From Hyaloscypha bicolor E (taxonomy: Eukaryota > Ascomycota > Leotiomycetes > Helotiales > Hyaloscyphaceae): a DNA stretch of 64,000 nt. The position numbers and the translations under genes were made by a program. Below, piece after piece: positions 56,563 to 64,000 of the stretch (positions are counted from its first letter, which is position 1; each line of letters opens with the position of its first letter). Location of the stretch: NCBI RefSeq assembly GCF_002865645.1, contig NW_020194631.1, positions 496,001 through 560,000 on the forward strand, written 5' to 3'. The notes beneath the pieces were generated by a model that worked only from the letters and a program-made list of their open reading frames with translations, did not search any database and was not told where the DNA came from.

Positions 56563-58386
56563 ATGTTGCAATGGCCCAGACGAGTTTCTAGATTTTTAAA
56601 ACCCCCAAATCTCACATCAAAATCCTGCATTCGACACTTCAACTTCCGCGCGATGGAGCCTATGGAACCACCTCAGGACCAAAGTGGTGGTCGAGGACCT
56701 CGAGGTCAGGACACAAGGAAGAGACAATTCCAAGGCGGACGAGGCTCGAAGAGGCAGAGAACTCGGAAGGAGAAGCGTGTGAAGGAAGGATCCAACGATG
56801 AGGTCTTGCTTGCTGATGTACAGGCATTGTTCGCGGCTCAAAAGCTCTCGAACACCGGGAACTCGACAACACTCAAAGACAAAGCTAATAATACGGACGA
56901 CCCTGCTCCTCAAGAGCCCGGGGGCCTTGCACGGGGAATTGAAGAAACTGCTACTACCGATGGCGTGGTCACACTCCCGGAACCCTTCACAGAGATCGAT
57001 GTTAAGGTTGTTGAGATCTCCTCTACCGGAGATGGTCTTGGTTTACATGGCTCCTCGAACCAAATCTACGTCGTCCCTTTCTCCGCACCAGGCGATATCG
57101 TTAGAGCAAAAGTGGTCAGACATTTTGAAGATGAGCATTATTCCCAAGCAGATTTCGTATCAGTGGTCCAGGCAGGACCACTTCGAGATGACAATCGCAT
57201 CAACTGCAAATACTTCAGCACCTGCTCAGGCTGTCAGTTTCAGATGCTGGATTACCCCACGCAGCTTAAGCACAAGAAGACAATAGTTGAGAAGGCTTAC
57301 AAGAACTTTTCACAGCTACCACCTGAGCTTGTGCCCATCATCGAGGATACCATAGGAAGTCCGTTGCAGTATGGGTATCGCACAAAGCTTACACCCCATT
57401 TCGATGGCCCCCCGGGGTATATCAGCAAGCACGATAAGATGAAGGGGGCGAGAAATTATTTCACGGAGGTCCCAAATATTGGATTTATGGGAAAGGGATT
57501 GAAAAGAACATTGGATATTGAGGACTGCCCCATTGGTACCGATGCTGTCAGAATGGGAATGAAAAGTGAGAGATCAAGAGTGGCTAAAGAACTGGACAAG
57601 TACAAGAAAGGAGCAACGATTCTGTTGCGCGAAAGTACACTGAGGGTCCAAAATGACGACGAGAAAGCCTCCAAATCCATCCCGGACACCATCAAAGTCA
57701 CTGGCCCGAACTATACAGACTTCAAATCTTGCATAATGGACAATAACGCAACATCGACTGAATACATTAATGATTTTGTCTTCACTAATATTGCCGGATC
57801 CTTCTTCCAGAACAACAACTCAATCCTCCCTGTGTTCACTCAATATATCCGCGAGCACATCTTATCACCCGCACCATTCTCGATAGATCCTCAAATCAAG
57901 TATCTGATCGATGCTTACTCTGGATCCGGTCTCTTCACAATCACTTTGTCCTCCCTGTTCACTTCCTCCACTGGCATTGATATTTCAGGTGCCTCAATAA
58001 CATCCGCCCGAGAGAACGCAATATTGAATAAGCTACCAACATCTCAATGCACGTTCATTGCTGCAGATGCCCCTGAGTTGTTCAAGTCTGTCACATACCC
58101 GAAGGACGAGACTGTTGTAGTCATTGATCCGCCAAGGAAAGGATGCGATGATATTTTCTTGAAGCAGCTACTGAGATTCGGGCCAAAGAGAGTGGTTTAT
58201 GTTAGTTGCAATGTTCACACACAAGCGAGAGACGTGGGTGTTCTGGTCCGAGGCATGGGGGATGGAGGTGCGAGATACAAGATTGAATCTTTGAGAGGGT
58301 TTGATTTTTTCCCACAAACGGGACATGTGGAGGGCGTTGCTGTGCTCAGCCGAGTTGAGTCTTCAGGAGCTGAATTACCTCCTTAG
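56563..58386 (+). CDS. trm2: tRNA (uracil-5-)-methyltransferase Trm2
   Basis: Intronless, 607 residues from the first ATG; a second ATG at 56653 (MEPMEPPQD) gives 577. Trm2 makes m5U54 in the T-loop of tRNA. Seen: a TRAM domain (ITEIDVKVVEIS-type: here TEIDVKVVEISSTGDG, about 145-205); the Cys cluster CKYFSTCSGCQFQML; SAM-binding YLIDAYSGSGLFTITLSSLF; VVIDPPRKGCDD; and catalytic YVSCNVHTQARDV. The N-terminal extension from the first ATG is Arg/Lys/Ser-rich without acidic residues (MLQWPRRVSRFLKPPNL...), consistent with mitochondrial import. A basic, Gln/Arg-rich stretch follows. Confidence 0.92.
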   Translation: MLQWPRRVSRFLKPPNLTSKSCIRHFNFRAMEPMEPPQDQSGGRGPRGQDTRKRQFQGGRGSKRQRTRKEKRVKEGSNDEVLLADVQALFAAQKLSNTGNSTTLKDKANNTDDPAPQEPGGLARGIEETATTDGVVTLPEPFTEIDVKVVEISSTGDGLGLHGSSNQIYVVPFSAPGDIVRAKVVRHFEDEHYSQADFVSVVQAGPLRDDNRINCKYFSTCSGCQFQMLDYPTQLKHKKTIVEKAYKNFSQLPPELVPIIEDTIGSPLQYGYRTKLTPHFDGPPGYISKHDKMKGARNYFTEVPNIGFMGKGLKRTLDIEDCPIGTDAVRMGMKSERSRVAKELDKYKKGATILLRESTLRVQNDDEKASKSIPDTIKVTGPNYTDFKSCIMDNNATSTEYINDFVFTNIAGSFFQNNNSILPVFTQYIREHILSPAPFSIDPQIKYLIDAYSGSGLFTITLSSLFTSSTGIDISGASITSARENAILNKLPTSQCTFIAADAPELFKSVTYPKDETVVVIDPPRKGCDDIFLKQLLRFGPKRVVYVSCNVHTQARDVGVLVRGMGDGGARYKIESLRGFDFFPQTGHVEGVAVLSRVESSGAELPP

Positions 58387-58599
58387 GAGTAATGAGCCTT
58401 AACCGACGAAGAGCAACAAGTTTGTCTGCTACTTCAGCTCTGTTTGCAAGACAATTGAAGATACCCACCCACATTTTGTGATACTCTACCCTCGCCCTTA
58501 TGTCTGCTTCGAGCTCGAGTTACTTCCACAAGGATTGGAATAATTCAAATTTGAGTTTCAAGTACGACGAATTACTCTTTGAAATACTTAAATCTATCT

Positions 58600-59240
58600 T
58601 CATGCCGTCCTCCCACTTCTCCTCATATCATCAAAGAGCTTCAAAGTATGTTCCCAAACCTTTTCATGATAGCATTCATCCACCATCGTCACCACAACCT
58701 CTTTCTCATCCACCGCCTGCCCCTTACTACACAACGTATAAGCACCCTTTTGCCCCTAATACCCTGCACCCTCCATATCACCCGCAGAAGGACACCGTTC
58801 CACAAAACCCTTCTCCAAGTGCCTGTCCCCACTCTTTTCAACCTCCGTCAGGCACGAACTCAACACCGTATAACCTGCATGACTTACAATCCTCATATAC
58901 CACGGCAAATACCGCATAAAACTTATCTTCACGATTCCAGGATTAGTGTGGATATACGTGATCCCTGGGTTGACTTTGGCGATGTGGTGGAATGACAGCC
59001 TTGTCATTATCGTTGCCTAGGCCAGACAGGTTGAAGTCGAGTACTTCATTTTCAGCTCTAGATTTTGAAGATCGATATGAGTTTCTCGTCCTGTGAGGAG
59101 CGCGGACATCACTCGTGAAGGATGAGCTCGAGGATGAGCGTTATTGAGCAATGGGGAGAGCAGGTGTGCAAACACGAGGCGCGAGTAATATATGAGACTG
59201 AAATTTCCATCTCATCCTTCTAAGGTTTCGGCGGGATGTT
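58600..59240 (-). pseudogene. Short-chain dehydrogenase pseudogene (C-terminal part)
   Basis: One minus-strand frame keeps clear similarity over about 200 codons to fungal short-chain dehydrogenases. Blocks in order: GNFSLIYYSRLVFAHLLSPL (active-site YYSR-type region), THIDLQNLELK, ATIMTRLSFHHIAKVNPGI, TYIHTNPGIVKISFMRYLPW, and the tail GAYTLCSKGQAVDEKEVVV to KLFDDMRRSGRTA. In-frame stops interrupt it at 59212-59214, 59017-59019 and 58756-58758. The N-terminal nucleotide-binding part was not found upstream. Non-functional relic. Confidence 0.7.
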
Positions 59241-61564
59241 AATCTCAATATTCAAAAGGCAACGGGAGAATCCACTTGGCAAAGTCACCTGACTGACCAC
59301 CCAATCCAGAGGAGCTCTGAGACAAAACAAGCAGATTCACCGCCCCTTTTTCCATTACCCGAGATCTTGTCCTCTTTCCTTTTGATCTCCTGCCATACCC
59401 TCGACACTCCTTTCAACAACGAACAATCAGCGGCAATGAAATCAATTTTCGATAATCAATTTTCGATTCTGGGTTAGTGGACAGAGCATCGGAGATGGCT
59501 TCTCTGCCACAGGGCGATTCCGTCCGATCACATAAGGATTATATAATTGGCTGACTTTGTACGTGAAGTATCAGTTTTGGGATCTGACTCGGCTGAGGGA
59601 CAAAATTGCGAAAGGAGTTGCGAAAGGAAGAGCGAATGGTAGGAATGTCGGCTCCAACCCTGCCGGCTTTCCCGGAGCAGCCTCAGGGTAACTCATTATC
59701 ATGTGATCAAGTCACGTGCTGGGAAAGGGGTGAAAAGGGTGAGGGAAATCGTCGACCTCCCCTTCTTGGTGTGACGACGAGCCTGCGTATCGCTTCAACG
59801 AAGCGCTTTCAAAATCCGGGGCGGCGCGTCGCGGGCGGGCGGTTGGGACCGATCATGGCAATCATGTCGAGACCTAGGCGAGGTTTGCCCAAAGCCGCCC
59901 GGCATAGCAACTCAACGTCGTGGTTCGCCCAAGCCAACTCATCACAGAGAAGTCAGTCATCCTCTGTCATCGTCCGCGCAAACAACTGGAATTCTATTCG
60001 ACACGTCTTCCAAATCCCATCATCGACATATCACCACCCACACGTCACATCGCCTTGCCTCGGTGCGCGAGGCGAGGGGTTCATAGGAGGAGCTGGAAAG
60101 GGGGTGAGCCAGGCCTCAGGCGCCGCCAAAAGTAACTGGTCAGTTTCCGAGAGCGTTGAGCGTCCTATTCGCACAAGGGAGATTCATCGCATTGCTCCGC
60201 CTCGATCAGAGACCCGGATTTCGCCCAAGGGAGGCAAACAGATACCAGTCACATCCTTTGCCCCTTAATATCCTGGAACAGGAGTTGATTGCGAATCCCG
60301 TATTCCCCACGCCTTCGAAGACGGAGTACAGGCAGCAGGAATGTGATATTGGCGATCATTCGTATTTGGTTTTTTCGAGAGAGTATTTCGAGACTCCGGT
60401 GTTCGCAATGGGCATTACTGTGAGTCGTGGGGGAAGTGGGGGCTAGGCAGTGAGAGTGAGACTCAGGCTCCTGGCGCTCTGGACCTGAGCCCCCCGTCAA
60501 GACTCGGAACCCCCCCTCTGAATCTCCCACCTTTGGTGGCACAACCCCACGGAAGAAAGAAACGTGGAGATCAGACACCCTTGGGAGCCCCCCCAAAACG
60601 AATATTGCCGCTACTCAAGCATGCCAACATTGCCAACAAAAACAACAATCCGGACTCCACGTCCAGACTTGGGAGCATGAAACTGGTCTAGGGATGGGAA
60701 ATGGGATGTTCGTTTTCGAAGACCTGGATGTTTGTCTTACGATACGGAATCATGGATCATACGTAGGCTCCGCAGAATCGCCATGACTAGACGTTGACTC
60801 TTTGAGAGATGCACTCTCGGAGGCCTAGGGGCATTTTACCGTTCTTCAGGAAGTTCAGGCCTCCACACGGGCACGATGTACGGAGCCACCTCGCGGATAG
60901 GCCTTCCAGAACCCGCGGCAGTCCACAGGAAGCATCCGGGATGGACGCGAGCAGAGCAAAAGTGCACGGGGGCCTTCAGCCAGTGAAAAGGGGCACAACC
61001 TCAAACAGCGGTCAAAACTGGATTCTTCACATCCCATTGGTACAACGTCAGTTGCGGGTGGGCTGCGCACAGAAGCGCGGATGGACATCGACGTTCCGGG
61101 CAATGGCGGTCAAGAGTCCGGTGCTGAACCGGTTCGCTCTGAATGGTGGAGGGGCGGCTCGTGTTTGCGCTCTCGGGGGGGCTCGCACTTCGAAGTCCAG
61201 TCCTGAGTGGGTGTGTGGGATTTTGGTTTGAGCTCGGCCGTCACCGCCAGAGTGCTTTTCCAACGCGCCCCCAATATCACCGCCGCGTCTAGGTCCAGGC
61301 TGCACATATATGAATCATGATTCACATCGGTGCCGCCTCCTGGCAAACAAACAAAAAGATCGCCAAATCCTGAAATCCCTGAATTTCCCCTCTGCAACTC
61401 CAAGGATTCTAAATTCGTGTCCTCCGTCGCCGTTGCTGTGCATCTTACGGGAGACTTATTGTTACACCTCCTTACACGTAGCATCACAACACGCAAACGC
61501 ATTCGGATCGCGTCAGACCTGCATTTCTACTACTAGAAGAGACCGGGCCCGCACCGAGAAAATC
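59241..61564. other. Intergenic stretch of 2.3 kb, no gene supported
   Basis: Long frames (59606-60268 plus, 60809-61231 plus, 61110-61502 minus) have high GC, no domains and overlap each other on both strands. A direct repeat ATCAATTTTCGAT occurs twice at about 59440-59466. Much may be promoter/UTR for the gene at 61565. Confidence 0.45.
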
Positions 61565-62008
61565 ATGTATTTTTCATACTCACCTTCACCGCCATCAACC
61601 AGCTACTCCACGTCACCCATGGAGATCCCATCTTCATCAAGCTCGAGACCGCAGTCTCCATCGTGCGCGTTTCCTTCCTGGCCACGCCGAGCTTCCTTGT
61701 CCTCGAACTCCAGTCACGGGGACGAAGCCTCAAGCTCCTTCATCATCTCTGACGAGGAGCTCTTCCCTCTTGTGTTCGACGATGCCGATAGAGACTGCAC
61801 GCCTCCCGCAACACCATACTCGAGCCGGTCTCCAGCATCACCGTCGAGAATGTGCGACATTGTGGTGGACAACGGGTCTTTGATGCGAGAGTTGATGGCG
61901 CAAGAGAAGACGAAGAAGGAGCGAAGACGTCGGAAGAGCACAAGTTCGAAGAAGTCGAGGAGTGGCAGTAAGACTCACATGAGCCCCATCTTGGAGGTCG
62001 TGGAATGA
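61565..62008 (+). CDS. Small Ser-rich conserved fungal protein
   Basis: 147 residues from MYFSYSPSPPSTSYS. Ser/Pro-rich N-terminal half, then ISDEELFPLVFDD followed by a short linker, LMRELMAQEKTKKERRRRKS, a basic Ser/Lys stretch and MSPILEVVE. The combination of an acidic DEELFP motif, a helical REL-MAQEK segment and a C-terminal MSPI-E is familiar from short ascomycete proteins of unknown function. The basic stretch may be a nuclear localisation signal. No intron. The long upstream region suggests complex regulation, but nothing specific is identified. Confidence 0.6.
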   Translation: MYFSYSPSPPSTSYSTSPMEIPSSSSSRPQSPSCAFPSWPRRASLSSNSSHGDEASSSFIISDEELFPLVFDDADRDCTPPATPYSSRSPASPSRMCDIVVDNGSLMRELMAQEKTKKERRRRKSTSSKKSRSGSKTHMSPILEVVE

Positions 62009-64000
62009 GAAGGACGGTCGTCAGTGAGTGGAAGTTTAAATCGCAAACCTAATATGGTAAGTTCGGCCATGTGAGCAATGACCAAATTGCGCATCTCCCT
62101 GACTTCCAAATGCAGATATCATCGCCTGCAAGGACGATCGCTGTGATATTCACGGGCGTTCTGTTAAGGTCAAGGAAGATAGTTTGCCTGCCCGAGAGAA
62201 CATCAAAGCGGGGATGGATATGGAACGTGGTCGATGAAGCACGAGCATGAAAGTGACCTGTGTTGAGCTTGCCGTCGGCTGCTCCGCTCCTCGCGAAATT
62301 ACTTCGACCTTATCGATACAGTATCGAGAGCGGAGCAAGCCATCTCATCTCATCGTCTGGGGTATCGTTGTCGATTGTTGGCGGCGAAGCAGAGGTCCTG
62401 GTGGTCAAGTCCAATTTTGGTGTTGGGAATGAAATGATTGTTCAGGCATTGATGGCTCATCTTGATTTGGAATGGGTGGATAATGCGCAGCGGTGAAGCC
62501 GTCGGCTGTTGAACATTACGAGTTAGTGTTGGTCACTTGTTTGGCATGTTTGCTGGCGTCACATTACAACGTTTTGCGACCCGGGGTGCAACGACGAGGG
62601 CAAGGCACAAGGCGGGCTGCCGGGGCATGGGGGATCAGGCATCCCAAGATTTGCGTCGGTCTCGTCCAGTCGCACTGGGACGGAGGAGGGGGTGTGATGA
62701 AGTTAACTTAGCCCTATCTTCTCTTAATAGAGTAGTTTTGCAGCTTTCAAATATCGACTCGGTGATGTCCGATGAAAATAAAACGAGAAATGTCATATGA
62801 CATGCAAGTGACTTGGCGACTTGCTGACATGGGCGATCGTGAAAGTGGTGGTTGAAGGTTGGCAAGGGAGTGCTTGTGCGGACGGACGGGCCGCTTGCGG
62901 GAGACGAAGGTAAGTAAGGTTTCCCCCGTAGCGGTCGTGAAGCGGAGCGGGGCAGAAGTAGCGCAAGCGCTTCCAGAGATCAAAAGATCAATGCGCTTCA
63001 AAAAAGAACTTCAGACGCGCTCGATGATTGGCACGAATCCAGAAATTCCCGCCGCCGATTTTTCTCATTGGTTGCACTCCCAACATTTTATATGTGCCTC
63101 ACGTTGCAGACACGGGCTTCCCTTCTCGAAGAAGCAAACGCCACATTTGCAGGTAACGTGGGACGAGCCACTCTCCGGTCTCACTCGTGCTGGAGATGTG
63201 GACTCCCGCCGTGGTTGGGGAAGAGAAAAAGCAGGTACATTTCTGTTGCAGGCATTCTACAGGTGCGCAGCTAATTAATGAGAAACACGGTCCTGCTCAT
63301 TGTCGTGGTACAGAGTGCTGTTTCGTGGGACGAAACACCACCAGAGCTACCCCGCCATGGCCTTTGTGGTGGCCAGCAGAGGATCTTCGGCTTCGAGCTA
63401 TGACTTTCGTGCAGGCTATGTCGCACATCCCGAGATGTTGCAAGCATGAGCACGAGCATCCATACCACCCCCAGATAACGATAAAGACCGGGGCATATCC
63501 GAGAGGCATAAGAGCGAGCAATATCGAGATTCGAACAGGGCCCCACGGCCCCTCTCCTCGACCTGATCACAACGGCCGAGAGTTTCATGCAGCACCACCT
63601 GGCAGCAAGGACTCTGGTCACTCAATTATTGACAAGTTCTAAGTATTGGGCACCGGCTCGCGGTCTGACTGTGGGATTATCAAGCTGTGGGGGCTTGAGC
63701 ATGGAGGATTTGTGAACGCCACAGCCTGGAACCCCTCATCTCCAGTGTGGAGGGCGCTGAACGCCTCCGAGGCCGTATCACACCGGAACAGGACGCAGGC
63801 GTCTCCAATATGTGAGCGCATCTGAACGTTGTTCGCAGAGCCGTTTAGTTTTCGTCAGCTCGACAGCGTGGAACGATGCGGAGCTCGAGCTCGCGGTTGT
63901 TGTTCGCGGGACGGGCCAGATATATGTCGACATCGGATTACCACTCACAATGGCTTTGTTGACGCTGAGCCCTGGCTTTAGTACTTTTGGGGTCCTTTGT
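62009..64000. other. Terminal 2 kb of the window, no gene supported
   Basis: Frames at 62260-62496, 62859-63278, 63187-63642 and others are short, overlap on several frames and have no recognisable motif. A gene starting beyond the window end is possible. No inverted-repeat element noted. Confidence 0.4.

Noticed and set aside
59606..60268. 220-codon plus-strand frame
   Set aside because: High-GC region with overlapping frames on both strands, no domain, poor start context and no sensible composition for a protein.
63480..63580. Possible tRNA T-loop (GATTCGAAC on plus)
   Set aside because: No acceptor stem, D-arm or anticodon arm could be built around it.
1..64000. Secondary-metabolite cluster or CRISPR-like array
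   Set aside because: No polyketide synthase, NRPS or terpene enzyme and no regularly spaced repeats; the transcription factor, MDR enzyme and RTA1-like genes are scattered among housekeeping genes.

Overview
The window is nuclear DNA of a filamentous ascomycete (Pezizomycotina; a Leotiomycetes-like fungus is my inference, not proven). It has spliceosomal genes with short (about 45-175 nt) introns, fungus-restricted families (RTA1-like membrane proteins, a Zn2Cys6 regulator, a VIVID-type LOV photoreceptor, Fmp52) and intergenic regions littered with small non-autonomous DNA transposons. Exon-intron structures were joined by hand, by reading-frame continuity and conserved motifs. Coordinates of multi-exon genes cover start codon to stop codon, with exons listed in the evidence.

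Region 1-8.6 kb is gene-poor. It has one RTA1-like gene (2359-3411) and a repeat-dense stretch with at least five miniature inverted-repeat elements, one nested inside another (4053-6012). At 8.6-13.8 kb there is a TLC-like membrane protein and a VIVID/Envoy-like LOV protein with candidate White Collar motifs upstream. At 14.7-25.7 kb lie RPN7 (proteasome lid), divergent from the mRNA cap methyltransferase ABD1, then a small Cys-containing protein, an MDR oxidoreductase, a protein with a RapZ C-terminal-like domain, a second RTA1-like gene, and the SUMO ligase NSE2.

Region 27-44.6 kb is dense with housekeeping genes: an Upc2-like Zn2Cys6 factor, sulfite reductase alpha (MET10), FMP52, a small mitochondrial protein, a large low-complexity protein, the ribosome-biogenesis factor BFR2/AATF divergent from the complex I Fe-S assembly factor IND1, and the splicing factors SPF30/SMNDC1 and CCDC130/Saf4 as a divergent pair. 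Region 46.7-48.8 kb holds a decayed tyrosinase gene split by a 751-bp Harbinger-like element. Region 48.9-58.4 kb contains a Yrb30-type RanGTP-binding protein divergent from eRF3/SUP35, a SIRT5-type sirtuin and tRNA m5U methyltransferase TRM2. The remainder has a short-chain dehydrogenase pseudogene and one small conserved Ser-rich protein (61565-62008).

The genes do not form a biosynthetic cluster; most are independent housekeeping genes. The most notable items are the transposon-split tyrosinase relic, the nested MITEs, the eukaryotic RapZ-C domain gene, the altered flavin motif (GHNCRFLQ) of the LOV protein, and GC-AG introns (two in SPF30, a third proposed in MET10). No rRNA, tRNA, CRISPR or complete autonomous transposon was recognised.
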